Assembly (NCBI GenBank): GCA_964486295.1
Contig: CAZAMF010000011.1
Location: 1 to 64,000 of the forward strand
Length of the DNA: 64,000 bases
Reading direction: 5' to 3'
DNA from: CALBZG01 sp964486295
GTDB taxonomy: Bacteria > Bacillota > Clostridia > Peptostreptococcales > Anaerovoracaceae
In this document: positions 9,038 through 18,201 of the stretch, piece after piece
Layout of the letters: each line of letters starts with the position of its first letter
Position numbering within the stretch: position 1 is the first letter of the stretch
Made by a program: the position numbers and the translations under genes
The notes under the pieces: generated by a model
The model's input: the letters and a program-made list of their open reading frames with translations, nothing else
Databases searched by the model: none
What the model was told of the DNA's origin: nothing

Positions 9038-9709
9038 GTGAAACCGTTAAACAAATATTTTGATCATACTTTACTGAAGGCCGAAGCCACCACTGAACAG
9101 ATCAAACTGCTATGTACGGAAGCCAGGGAATACGATTTCTACTCAGTGTGCGTCAATACTTGCTATGTACCCCTGGCGGTTTCAGAACTCAAGGGAACGG
9201 ATATCAAAGTGGCTGCAGTGGTAGGATTCCCATTGGGCGCGATGTCCACGGAAGCTAAAGCTTATGAAACGGACTGGGCTTGTGAAAACGGTGCGGCTGA
9301 GATCGACATGGTGATCAATATCGGAGCGCTGAAGGAAGGTCGTCATGAGTATGTAGAAGGCGATATTTCCGCTGTCTGCTCATTCGCTGCGCAATACAAG
9401 GCCAAGGTTAAAGTAATACTGGAAACTTGTATGCTGACGGACGAAGAGATCGTAACCGCATGCGCTATCGCTGAGAAAGCGGGAGCTGATTTCGTTAAAA
9501 CATCCACCGGATTCTCCACCGGCGGAGCAACAGCCAAACAAGTTGAACTGATGAAAAAAGCAGTCGGAAACAGACTGGAAGTTAAAGCATCCGGTGGAAT
9601 TCGCGACTATAAAACAGCGAGAGAAATGATAGAGGCAGGTGCTGACCGACTTGGCGCATCCGCATCGGTGTCGATCATGAAAGAAGCCGGACTATATAAC
9701 AAGGAGTAA
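9038..9709 (+). CDS. deoC: Deoxyribose-phosphate aldolase
   Basis: The 223-residue class I aldolase cleaves deoxyribose 5-phosphate to acetaldehyde and glyceraldehyde 3-phosphate. The Schiff-base lysine lies in DFVKTSTGF and the second active-site lysine in VKASGGIRD, both within a TIM-barrel pattern; the N-terminal DHTLL and the VVGFPLG segment also match. The start codon is GTG, chosen because AGGAGGG at 9027-9033 is well spaced. With pduL just upstream, acetaldehyde handling is a possible link, but the genes are separated by a hairpin. Confidence 0.96.
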   Translation: MKPLNKYFDHTLLKAEATTEQIKLLCTEAREYDFYSVCVNTCYVPLAVSELKGTDIKVAAVVGFPLGAMSTEAKAYETDWACENGAAEIDMVINIGALKEGRHEYVEGDISAVCSFAAQYKAKVKVILETCMLTDEEIVTACAIAEKAGADFVKTSTGFSTGGATAKQVELMKKAVGNRLEVKASGGIRDYKTAREMIEAGADRLGASASVSIMKEAGLYNKE

Positions 9710-9712
9710 ATT

Positions 9713-10498
9713 ATGTTCATTCCTGATCCGATAGCATTTACAATTCTGGGGTTGGAAGTTCGCTGGTATGGCATTTTAATAGCGGCTGGAATGACTCTGG
9801 GAACCCTTGTGATGTACCGTCGTGCGGAAAAGCATCAGATCGATCCGGAAAAAATCCTCGATTTCATTATAGCGGGCATTCCGGCAGGGGTAATCGGCGC
9901 CAGAGCTTATTATGTCATATTCAATTGGTCGAATTATCTCAATCCTGACGGAAGCGCTGACTGGGGCAAAATCATAAATATCCGACTTGGAGGCCTTGCC
10001 ATTCATGGCGGGCTGATCCTGGGTTTTGCGGCTGTGTACCTGTTGTGCAGATCGAACAAATATAATGCGGTTAACGTGCTGGACCTTGCCGCTCCCGGTA
10101 TCGCCCTGGCTCAGGCTATCGGAAGATGGGGCAATTTTTTCAATTCCGAGGCTCATGGCGGGCCTACGGACTTGCCCTGGGGGATATTGGTGGATGGACA
10201 GATGGTTCACCCAACCTTCCTTTATGAGTCGATCTGGTGTGCCCTGTTATTCATCTTCCTGATATTTATAGATAACAGAAGAAAATTTACAGGACAGACA
10301 GTGTTGCTCTATGCTTTTCTCTATTCATTGGAAAGATTTTTTGTGGAAGCACTGAGAACAGACAGTCTTATGATCGGTCCATTTAAACAGGCACAGGTTT
10401 TCAGCCTGATTGTAATGATCTTTTCAGCAGCCGTGTATTTCTACCTGAATCGTAAATCAAAAAATCTGAATACGGAGAAAAACCCAACCGTTAAATAA
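9713..10498 (+). CDS. lgt: Phosphatidylglycerol-prolipoprotein diacylglyceryl transferase
   Basis: The 261-residue membrane enzyme transfers diacylglycerol to the lipobox cysteine of prolipoproteins. It shows about seven hydrophobic segments, the early motif VRWYGI, the conserved GGLAIHGG loop and the Lgt signature GRWGNFFNSEAHG around residues 140-152. The HPTFLYES segment is also a family hallmark. It begins 4 nt after deoC. Likely clients in this window include the lipoproteins at 18.2 kb and 59.2 kb. Confidence 0.96.
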   Translation: MFIPDPIAFTILGLEVRWYGILIAAGMTLGTLVMYRRAEKHQIDPEKILDFIIAGIPAGVIGARAYYVIFNWSNYLNPDGSADWGKIINIRLGGLAIHGGLILGFAAVYLLCRSNKYNAVNVLDLAAPGIALAQAIGRWGNFFNSEAHGGPTDLPWGILVDGQMVHPTFLYESIWCALLFIFLIFIDNRRKFTGQTVLLYAFLYSLERFFVEALRTDSLMIGPFKQAQVFSLIVMIFSAAVYFYLNRKSKNLNTEKNPTVK

Positions 10499-10521
10499 AC
10501 AAAATCGAAGGAGAATCTGGA

Positions 10522-11619
10522 ATGAAGCTGGGCATAGTTGGTCTCCCGAATGTAGGGAAAAGTACATTGTTTAATGCAATCACAAAGGCTGGAGCGGAAG
10601 CGGCGAATTATCCGTTCTGTACGATAGAGCCGAATGTCGGTGTTGTAACAGTACCGGATGAGAGAATAGATGTACTTCATAAGATGTATAACTCAAAAAA
10701 AACAGTATATACAACCATTGAATTCTATGATATCGCAGGTCTTGTTAAAGGTGCGTCCAAAGGAGAGGGACTCGGGAACAAGTTTCTGGGACATATCAGA
10801 GAGGTTGCAGCAATTGTCCATGTTGTCCGCTGTTTCGAGGATGAAAATGTCGTCCATGTTGACGGGAAAATAAATCCTTTGTCTGATATAGATACCATCA
10901 ACACAGAATTGATCTTGTCGGATTTGGAATTGCTGGAAAGACGGATATCAAAAACCGAAAAAAGCCTGAAAGCGGATAAAAATCTCGGAACGGAACTGGA
11001 TATCCTGCGGACGGTATATGATACGATGGCGCAAGGCAAATCTGCAAGAGCGCTAGCTGATTCTTTTTCAAAGGATGAGGATGAATTTGTAAAATCTTTG
11101 GATCTGCTTTCCTATAAACCGGTGATTTATGCTGCCAACGTTTCAGAAAAAGATGTCGCTTCAGGTGACAATGATTTTGTGAAGGCCGTAAAAGAGTTTG
11201 CTGCAGCAGAAGGATCCCAGGTTGTTGTGATTTGCGCAAAAATAGAGGAAGAATTAGCGGAATTGGAAGAGGATGAAAAAAAGATTTTCCTGGAAGAACT
11301 GGGGATCGCCGAATCCGGGCTTGATCAGTTAGTCAAGGCTTCCTATACTCTGCTGGATCTGATTTCGTTCCTGACGGCCGGAGAACCGGAAGTCCGTGCA
11401 TGGACCATAAGAAGAGGGACTAAAGCGCCTCAGGCGGCCGGCAAGATCCATACGGATTTTGAAAAAGGCTTTATCAGAGCCGAAACCATTGCTTACGATA
11501 AACTGATTGAATGCGGCGGCAACCTGGCGCAGGCCAGGGAAAAAGGTCTGGTCAGATCTGAAGGCAAGGAATATGTCATGAAGGATGGCGATATTGTGCA
11601 TTTCCTGTTTAATGTTTAA
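10522..11619 (+). CDS. ychF: Redox-regulated GTP/ATP-binding protein YchF (OLA1 family)
   Basis: The 365-residue protein has the Obg-family G1 GLPNVGKST, the switch region NYPFCTIEPN, G3 DIAGLVKGAS, and a C-terminal TGS domain ending DGDIVHFLFNV. YchF/OLA1 proteins hydrolyse ATP in preference to GTP and associate with ribosomes. Length is typical. AAGGAG precedes the ATG. Confidence 0.96.
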   Translation: MKLGIVGLPNVGKSTLFNAITKAGAEAANYPFCTIEPNVGVVTVPDERIDVLHKMYNSKKTVYTTIEFYDIAGLVKGASKGEGLGNKFLGHIREVAAIVHVVRCFEDENVVHVDGKINPLSDIDTINTELILSDLELLERRISKTEKSLKADKNLGTELDILRTVYDTMAQGKSARALADSFSKDEDEFVKSLDLLSYKPVIYAANVSEKDVASGDNDFVKAVKEFAAAEGSQVVVICAKIEEELAELEEDEKKIFLEELGIAESGLDQLVKASYTLLDLISFLTAGEPEVRAWTIRRGTKAPQAAGKIHTDFEKGFIRAETIAYDKLIECGGNLAQAREKGLVRSEGKEYVMKDGDIVHFLFNV

Positions 11620-11667
11620 TACAAATATTGTGCATTTATATTTATCAAAAAGGAGGGTCAACAGTCA

Positions 11668-12489
11668 ATGAGCAGAAACATCATCACCTTTTATTTCAGC
11701 GGAACCGGAACGACCAGGAAGGTGGTTCAACAACTGGCGAAAAGCCTTGCCGACAAAATGGGCAAATCTGTGGAAATCAAAAATTTGGATTTTTCTCTGC
11801 CTGAAGTAAGAGAGAATACCCCGATCTTCAGTAAAGAAGATATCGTAATTGCAGGCGTGCCGGTTTATGCCGGAAGAGTCCCGAATGTTCTTTTGAAATA
11901 TTTGAATACGATCCAAGGAAACGGGGCGCTTGCTGTTGCTGTCGTTCTATACGGCAACCGCAATTATGACGATGGGCTGATTGAATTGACTGATATCCTT
12001 ACTGAAAAAGGCCTCACAGTCATCGCGGCGGGCGCATTTATCGGTGAACATTCCTTTTCGAATATTCTTGCACAAGACCGCCCGGATGCAAGCGACATGG
12101 AAAAAGTTGAAGCGTTTGCAGGGGATATCTCTGCAAAAATGCTAAAAAATGAAGATTTTACAGCAATATCTGTGAAAGGTGAAAGGCCGTACAGAAAATA
12201 TTACCAGCCTAGAGACCGATATGAAAATCCTTTTGACTTCAGATTGATCACCCCGAAGACAGATAAAGAACTTTGCACAGACTGCAAACATTGTGCGGAA
12301 ATCTGCCCAATGGGTTCGATATCCTATGATGAACCATCTGTTTTGCAGGGAATATGCATTAAATGTTGTGCCTGTGTTAAAGATTGTCCGGCAGGAGCGA
12401 AATATTTTGATGACGAGAATTATAATAAACATAGACGGGAGCTGGAAGAAATTTATTTTGAACGCCGGGAACCGGAAATATTTGTTTGA
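11668..12489 (+). CDS. EFR1-type flavodoxin-ferredoxin fusion protein
   Basis: This 273-residue protein has an N-terminal flavodoxin-like half, with the FMN phosphate loop FSGTGTTRK at about residues 11-19. The C-terminal half is a two-cluster ferredoxin: CTDCKHCAEICP and CIKCCACVKDCP are both CxxCxxCxxxCP motifs for [4Fe-4S] binding. It should carry electrons in the cytoplasm; the partner is unknown. AAGGAGGG gives a strong start. It is bounded downstream by a terminator. Confidence 0.88.
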   Translation: MSRNIITFYFSGTGTTRKVVQQLAKSLADKMGKSVEIKNLDFSLPEVRENTPIFSKEDIVIAGVPVYAGRVPNVLLKYLNTIQGNGALAVAVVLYGNRNYDDGLIELTDILTEKGLTVIAAGAFIGEHSFSNILAQDRPDASDMEKVEAFAGDISAKMLKNEDFTAISVKGERPYRKYYQPRDRYENPFDFRLITPKTDKELCTDCKHCAEICPMGSISYDEPSVLQGICIKCCACVKDCPAGAKYFDDENYNKHRRELEEIYFERREPEIFV

Positions 12490-12562
12490 CCGTACTTCTG
12501 ATCCGGGATCCGGATAATATACATTAGTGATTAAAAATAAAAAGACTCACATGAGCGAATTA

Positions 12563-12600
12563 AAAACCCCGAATGCTTCGAAAGATTTGGGGTTTTGCTT
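12563..12600 (+). terminator. Rho-independent terminator after the EFR1 gene
   Basis: AAAACCCCGAAT (12563-12574) pairs with ATTTGGGGTTTT (12585-12596), with one G.U pair, and a T-rich tail follows. Confidence 0.8.
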
Positions 12601-12646
12601 TATAATTTTCAAATGTAACTATGTTACAGAGAATTGTTCAGATTAA

Positions 12647-12763
12647 GGGTATATTATCGCATCGGAAGACACAATCACAAGCCAGGCCGGTGTTTTTGCC
12701 CCCGGAGATGTCGCAGTCGCTGCGATCACTGCAGAAAAGTATATAAGTTCAACCAAAAAATAG
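12647..12763 (+). pseudogene. Remnant of a thioredoxin reductase C-terminus
   Basis: One frame, closed upstream by a stop at 12644-12646 and ending at TAG 12761-12763, reads GYIIASEDTITSQAGVFAPG and then DVAVAAITAEKYISSTKK. This matches the end of thioredoxin reductases (GYIIAxEDxxTxxPGVFAAGDVR ... AAIxAEKYI). The segment between DV and AAITA that holds the conserved RQVVTA region is missing, so about 20 codons were deleted, and nothing recognisable of the N-terminal three quarters remains. A strong terminator follows, probably the original one. Confidence 0.7.
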
Positions 12764-12786
12764 GCGGATACTATGGCGGATCCACT

Positions 12787-12827
12787 AAGCCTGAAATTTT
12801 GACAAACGTTAAAATTTCAGGCTTTTC
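12787..12827 (+). terminator. Rho-independent terminator after the trxB remnant
   Basis: A long stem (AAGCCTGAAATTTT with its near-perfect complement at 12810-12823) closes a short loop and runs into TTTTCT. The rest of the gap from here to 13005 holds no gene; TTGACT at 12886-12891 with TAAACT at 12909-12914 (17 bp apart) is a weak promoter candidate for the pyrophosphatase. Confidence 0.85.
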
Positions 12828-13005
12828 TGTATATTCAGCAAAGTATTTTTTCGGCGAGAAATCCACTAAAAGGTTTCAAACTATGTTGACTTTCGAGAAT
12901 GCTTCTAGTAAACTTATTGAATGACAAAATTAGTGGTGTTGTTTCAATAGAAGCAACTTTTACTATAAACAAGCAATTATAGTATTAATGAAAGAGGTGT
13001 ATTAA

Positions 13006-15423
13006 ATGTCTAAAAGAATGAAGGGTTTACTAGCGACATTATTTGTGCTATGTTTGCCAGCCACTTCGTATGCCAGTGAGGCCGATCTCGCAATTCCGGT
13101 ATTGAATTCATTTCAGACCACGCTGATCATGTTGGGAATCGGTATCAGTGTACTTGGCATGCTCTTCGGATTTTACCAGTTTAACAAGGTAAAGAAGTTG
13201 AGAGCGCATCAGAGTATGCTTGATGTAGCAAACACGATTTATGAAACATGTAAAACCTATCTGATCCAACAAGGAAAATTTCTTGCAATCTTATTCGTAT
13301 TTATCGGCGTATGTATCGCTTTCTATTTCGGATTTCTGGAAGGGAAAGGAATCGGCGGCGTAGGGATGATACTCTGCTGGACAATAGTCGGTATATTGGG
13401 TTCATATGGAGTATCTTGGTATGGAATCAGAATGAATACAATGGCTAACAGCCGTATGGCATTCGCTTCCCTGGAAGGTAAACCAATTAAACTTTTAAAC
13501 ATTCCTTTAGATGCCGGAATCAGCATCGGCGTACTGTTGGTCTGCGTCGAACTGTTCATGATGCTGACGATTTTGATCTTTATCCCGAGAGACCTTGCTG
13601 GCGCAAGCTTTATCGGATTTGCCATAGGTGAATCTTTGGGCGCTTCCGCTCTGAGAATAGCAGGCGGAATATTTACGAAGATCGCGGATATCGGTTCGGA
13701 CCTGATGAAAATCTTCTTCCAGATCGATGAAGACGATCCGAGAAACCCAGGTGTTATTGCCGACTGTACAGGAGACAATGCCGGAGACAGCGTTGGCCCT
13801 ACAGCTGACGGTTTTGAGACTTATGGTGTAACAGGCGTTGCTCTGGTATCCTTTATCGTCCTTGGTGCTGTTGTAGAATTCCAGACGGATCTGCTTGTAT
13901 GGATATTTACAATGCGTGTGCTGATGATCCTGACATCTATCGGAGCATATTATATTAATAATGCCTACACCAGCATGAAATACCAGAATGCGACAGATAT
14001 GGATTTCGAAGAACCGTTATCCACATTGATCTGGATCACTTCGATTCTGTCGATCATTGCCACTTTTGGCGTAAGCTTCTTCCTGCTGGGACCTGGAACA
14101 ACTTTTGCCGAATCCGGTGCTAACCTTTGGGCAGTACTTGCAACGATCATAAGCTGCGGTACGGTTGGAGGCGCTTTGATCCCTGAATTCACAAAAATAT
14201 TCACCAGCCCGAAATCCAAACATGTTAACGAAGTTGTGAACTCTTCAAGAGAAGGCGGCGCTTCCCTCAATATTTTATCCGGATTGGTAGCTGGAAACTT
14301 CAGCTCTTTCTGGATGGGTATGGTATTCCTGCTTTTGATGTTTATTGCGAACTTTGTAAGCGGATTCGGACTTGCCGATATCATGATGTATCCTTCCATT
14401 TTCGCTTTCGGTCTGGTTGCTTTTGGACTTCTTGGAATGGGACCGGTAACAATAGCTGTAGACAGCTACGGCCCTGTTACAGACAATGCTCAGTCCATTT
14501 ACGAACTTTCATTGATTGAAAAAATCGACGGCGTCGATAAAGAAATCGAGAGAGACTTCGGCTTCAAGCCTAATTTTGAAGTGGCAAAGCATTTCCTGGA
14601 AGCCAATGACGGCGCAGGCAATACATTCAAGGCAACCGCAAAACCGGTGTTGATCGGTACTGCTGTAGTGGGAGCGACAACGATGATATTCTCCCTGATC
14701 CTGGTTATCGACAAAGTACTGGGAATAAAACCGGAAGAAATATTGAATCTGCTGAATCCTTATACAATACTCGGATTCATATGCGGCGGCGCCATTATCT
14801 ATTGGTTCACCGGAGCTTCTCTGCAGGCAGTTACTGCCGGCGCATATAAAGCAGTTGAATATATTAAAGAAAATATACGTCTTGATGAGACTGCCGACTT
14901 AAAAGCCTCCACTGCAAAATCCAAGGAAGTCGTTAAGATCTGCACGCAATATGCTCAAAGCGGAATGCTCAATATCTTCATCACCCTGTTCTGCTTTACG
15001 CTGGCATTTGCATTTTTCTCGGCACCGGCAAGAGGTGTTGAATCCGTATCGTTCTTTATTTCGTACTTGATCTCCATTGCAGTATTCGGACTTTTCCAGG
15101 CTATTTTCATGGCCAATGCCGGCGGATGCTGGGATAATGCAAAGAAGGTCGTTGAAGTTGATCTGAAGCAGAAGGGAACCCCTCTTCACGATGCCACTAT
15201 CGTTGGCGATACCGTTGGCGATCCGTTCAAGGACACTTCTTCCGTTGCATTGAACCCGATCATCAAGTTCACCACCCTGTTCGGAATGCTCACTATGGAA
15301 ATCGCTATTACTGAAGCATTCAGGAATATCGCTCCAATCATCGGACTTGTTTTCTTCGCCATAGGGCTGGTGTTCGTTTACCGCTCCTTCTATTCAATGC
15401 GTATCAAACGTACCAACGTGTAG
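13006..15423 (+). CDS. hppA: Membrane-bound ion-pumping pyrophosphatase, divergent type
   Basis: The 805-residue protein has about 16 hydrophobic spans and uses pyrophosphate hydrolysis to pump H+ or Na+. Substrate-site motifs EDDPRNPGVIAD, DCTGDNAGD (DxxxDxxxD kept) and GDTVGDPFKDTS are present. The usual DVGADLVGKVE segment reads DIGSDLMKIFF, losing the GK pair and the Glu. The segment GNTFKATAK has Lys where K+-dependent enzymes have Ala, which predicts a K+-independent enzyme. It is longer than most bacterial homologues (about 670-730). The N-terminus resembles a signal peptide but is probably the first span. GAGGTG precedes the ATG. Confidence 0.93.
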   Translation: MSKRMKGLLATLFVLCLPATSYASEADLAIPVLNSFQTTLIMLGIGISVLGMLFGFYQFNKVKKLRAHQSMLDVANTIYETCKTYLIQQGKFLAILFVFIGVCIAFYFGFLEGKGIGGVGMILCWTIVGILGSYGVSWYGIRMNTMANSRMAFASLEGKPIKLLNIPLDAGISIGVLLVCVELFMMLTILIFIPRDLAGASFIGFAIGESLGASALRIAGGIFTKIADIGSDLMKIFFQIDEDDPRNPGVIADCTGDNAGDSVGPTADGFETYGVTGVALVSFIVLGAVVEFQTDLLVWIFTMRVLMILTSIGAYYINNAYTSMKYQNATDMDFEEPLSTLIWITSILSIIATFGVSFFLLGPGTTFAESGANLWAVLATIISCGTVGGALIPEFTKIFTSPKSKHVNEVVNSSREGGASLNILSGLVAGNFSSFWMGMVFLLLMFIANFVSGFGLADIMMYPSIFAFGLVAFGLLGMGPVTIAVDSYGPVTDNAQSIYELSLIEKIDGVDKEIERDFGFKPNFEVAKHFLEANDGAGNTFKATAKPVLIGTAVVGATTMIFSLILVIDKVLGIKPEEILNLLNPYTILGFICGGAIIYWFTGASLQAVTAGAYKAVEYIKENIRLDETADLKASTAKSKEVVKICTQYAQSGMLNIFITLFCFTLAFAFFSAPARGVESVSFFISYLISIAVFGLFQAIFMANAGGCWDNAKKVVEVDLKQKGTPLHDATIVGDTVGDPFKDTSSVALNPIIKFTTLFGMLTMEIAITEAFRNIAPIIGLVFFAIGLVFVYRSFYSMRIKRTNV

Positions 15424-15446
15424 TAAAACATTTTAAGAATAAAACT

Positions 15447-15487
15447 AACGGGCTGTATCGATTTGAATCGATACAGCCCGTTTTTTA
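15447..15487 (+). terminator. Strong terminator between convergent genes
   Basis: A perfect 16-bp stem (15447-15462 with 15467-15482) with a TTGA loop precedes TTTT. The minus-strand fusion gene ends 31 bp further on, so the hairpin may serve both directions. Confidence 0.9.
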
Positions 15488-15517
15488 GTATGGGACCTTA
15501 GTGCAATATATTTGTTT

Positions 15518-18037
15518 TTAGATGAACAGATTGACGTTGGATTCTTCTGCATCTCCGAGATAGGAAGCGACTCCACCAAGTTCCACACCATCGATCAACT
15601 CTTCTTTAGTGATCCCCATGATGTCCATGGACATCGTGCAGGCAATGAGCTTCACGCCGTTGGCCATGGCCTGCTGCATGAGTACCTCAAGGGAATTGAC
15701 ATTTTTATCTTTCATGACCTTTTTCATCATAGTGGTTCCCATGCCGCCCATGTTCATGTTTGAAAGTGTAAGCTTGGATGTGCCCTGCGGCATCATCGCT
15801 CCAAACATTTTTTCGATCAGTGTTTTATTAATGTTCACTTTTTCAGACCTTCTTAAAGCGTTCAGCCCCCAGAAAGTGAAGAACATGGTGACCGGCCTTC
15901 CCATTGCCGCCGCGCCGTTTGCGATGATGAAGGAGGCAAGAACCTTATCAAGATCCCCGCTGAACACGATGATCGTCTTCCCCTGAGGCAAAGCAGCGGT
16001 CGGAGCCGGACTTGGATGTGCTGTTGAAGACACCGGCTGATAAGCGCCGCTTTCTACCAAACCCTTTTTGATCCAGACGATATTTTCTTTGCCCTTTCTT
16101 TCTGTTTTGAGGAGGGTATTGCCCGTTCTTCTGCACCAGGCTTCGACATCTCTCGAGAACCCCATATCCGTTGCAGAAACCTGCAGCACTTCGCCATCGA
16201 ACATCGATTTGAGCACCTCGTTGACTTTCATGATCGGGCCGGGACACTGAAGACCGCTGCAGTTCAATATCTTGATTTCAGCGACGACCTCTGACTTGGC
16301 CTCAACTTCATTGCCGGTATCTGTAAATGCCGGAGTCACAGTCACCCCGGAATCACTCTTTAAATCCAGATAGTGACCGGATTTGTAGAAAGTCGTTCCG
16401 CCGGAAAGAACCTTAACATCTTTAAAACCGTTCTGCATCAGAATTCTTGCGGCATTATAGGACCTGACGCCGATAGCGCAGTAAACCATAATAGATTTGT
16501 TTTTATCAAGCTCGCCGATCCGTTTGCGCAATTGCCCCAAAGGGATGTGATAGGAACCCGGGATACTATAGACGATTCTTTCCATATCTTCGCCGACATC
16601 GAGGATCAGATGCTCCTGGCCACCGGCCGCAGCAATTTTATCCATCTCCGAATACTCAACAAATGAAACCAATTTCTTCAAAATATTTTCGGCGACAAAT
16701 CCCAACATGTTCACCGGATCTTTAGCGGAGGAGAATGGCGGCGCATATGCAAGCTCCAGCTCTTCCAGATCGTAGATGGTTCCGCCCATCCTCATGGTGA
16801 CAGCCAGTGTATCGATTCTTTTATCAACACCTTCCTGCCCGACACCCTGAGCGCCGAGGATGCGGCCGTCTGCATCGAATATCATTTTCAATGTTAATGG
16901 AGTTGCCTGAGGATAATAGCCCGCATGGGATTTCTGATTGATCAGAGCGGTGAAATAATCAGTCCCCTTGACTTTGCCGGAAGCAATCAGCGCTTTTTCA
17001 TTCACTCCGGTGCTTGCTGCGGCCAAATCAAACACCTTGGCAATGGAAGTGCCTTGCGTGCCATTATAGGTTTCTTTGCCTCCAACGATATTATTGGCAC
17101 AGATCCTGGCCTGCTTGTTTGCCGGACCTGCCAGCGGAATCATAGCCGGAGTTTTCAGGACAAAATTTTCTACTTCGATGGCATCACCTACTGCAAAAAT
17201 ATCGGGTTTTGATGTCCTCAAGTGAGCGTCCACCTTGATGCCGCCTTTTTCGTTTAAGTCAAGACCTGCATTTTTAGCAAGCACGCTATTTGGTTTGACT
17301 CCGATGGATAATATGACAAGATCTGTTTCCACCACTGTACCGCTCTTGAGTTTGATGGATGTTGCTCCGTTTTTATCTTCAAAAGATTCGACCCCATCTC
17401 CCAGTATCAGCTCAACGCCATTCATATCCATATTTTCGTGTATGAGCTGAGCCATTTCGTAGTCAAGAGGAGCCATGACCTGATTCAGCATTTCGATGAC
17501 GGTCACTTTAGCGCCGGCTTCATGCAGGTTTTCAGCCATTTCCAGCCCAATAAATCCTCCGCCGATTACAGCAGCTCTTTTTGGTTGACGTTCCTGGATA
17601 AAGGTTTTGATGGTGTCGGTGTCCGGGATGGTCCATAAAGTGAAAATATTCGGTCCGTCGATACCCGGAATAGGGGGCTTGAGAGGCGAAGAACCGGTTG
17701 CGATCACCAGTGTGTCGTAGCCGATTGTGTATTCATTTCCAACCTTGAGATCTTTGACTGAAACCGTCTTGGATTCCGGATCGATTTTAGTCACTTCATT
17801 TGCTGTGCGTACATCGATATTGAATTTCTGCTTCATCGCTTCGGGTGTCTGCAGCAGAAGCGCGTCCCTACTTTGAATGACCCCACCGATGTAATACGGA
17901 AGCCCGCAGTTTGCATAAGAAATATAATCGCCTCTTTCGAGTACGACGATTTCCATGTCTTCGTCAAGTCTTCTGAGCCTTGCAGCAGTTGTGGCGCCTC
18001 CGGCGACACCGCCGATGATCACTGTTTTTTTGGCCAT
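15518..18037 (-). CDS. CoA-disulfide reductase fused to rhodanese, TusA and DsrE-like domains
   Basis: This 839-residue cytosolic protein starts with an FAD/NAD(P)H disulfide reductase (1-450; FAD loop GGVAGGATTAAR, NAD loop GGGFIGLE, single redox Cys44 in SYANCGLPYY as in CoA-disulfide reductases). A rhodanese domain follows (about 465-555, Cys520 in YCAIGVRS), then a TusA-like domain (588-660, CPGP with Cys598) and a DsrE_2-type domain (687-839). All are sulfane-sulfur carrier or transfer modules, so the protein probably reduces CoA persulfide or polysulfide and passes sulfur along its own cysteines. GGAGG precedes the start. It is a monocistronic minus-strand gene. Confidence 0.9.
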   Translation of the reverse strand: MAKKTVIIGGVAGGATTAARLRRLDEDMEIVVLERGDYISYANCGLPYYIGGVIQSRDALLLQTPEAMKQKFNIDVRTANEVTKIDPESKTVSVKDLKVGNEYTIGYDTLVIATGSSPLKPPIPGIDGPNIFTLWTIPDTDTIKTFIQERQPKRAAVIGGGFIGLEMAENLHEAGAKVTVIEMLNQVMAPLDYEMAQLIHENMDMNGVELILGDGVESFEDKNGATSIKLKSGTVVETDLVILSIGVKPNSVLAKNAGLDLNEKGGIKVDAHLRTSKPDIFAVGDAIEVENFVLKTPAMIPLAGPANKQARICANNIVGGKETYNGTQGTSIAKVFDLAAASTGVNEKALIASGKVKGTDYFTALINQKSHAGYYPQATPLTLKMIFDADGRILGAQGVGQEGVDKRIDTLAVTMRMGGTIYDLEELELAYAPPFSSAKDPVNMLGFVAENILKKLVSFVEYSEMDKIAAAGGQEHLILDVGEDMERIVYSIPGSYHIPLGQLRKRIGELDKNKSIMVYCAIGVRSYNAARILMQNGFKDVKVLSGGTTFYKSGHYLDLKSDSGVTVTPAFTDTGNEVEAKSEVVAEIKILNCSGLQCPGPIMKVNEVLKSMFDGEVLQVSATDMGFSRDVEAWCRRTGNTLLKTERKGKENIVWIKKGLVESGAYQPVSSTAHPSPAPTAALPQGKTIIVFSGDLDKVLASFIIANGAAAMGRPVTMFFTFWGLNALRRSEKVNINKTLIEKMFGAMMPQGTSKLTLSNMNMGGMGTTMMKKVMKDKNVNSLEVLMQQAMANGVKLIACTMSMDIMGITKEELIDGVELGGVASYLGDAEESNVNLFI

Positions 18038-18156
18038 TTTGTTTAACCTCCATTTTATAAATATACAAATTGAATGTTTGATTTTGTGTTATTATACCCC
18101 GAATAATCATATACGTAAGTGACAACATCACATTCGTGAAAAAATAATCATAGGGA

Positions 18157-18189
18157 ATAAAAAACCGGCATCGCTTCGCCGATACCGGT
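18157..18189 (-). terminator. Terminator of the lipoprotein gene (minus strand)
   Basis: On the minus strand ACCGGTATCG pairs with CGATGCCGGT across a GCGAAG loop and is followed by a run of T. It ends the lipoprotein transcript before the fusion gene. Confidence 0.85.
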
Positions 18190-18201
18190 CCGGGTTATGG
18201 C

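Noticed and set aside
12634..12924. A 96-codon plus-strand frame rich in Arg and Cys.
   Set aside because: It overlaps the trxB remnant in another frame and runs through the terminator at 12787-12827; no ribosome binding site.
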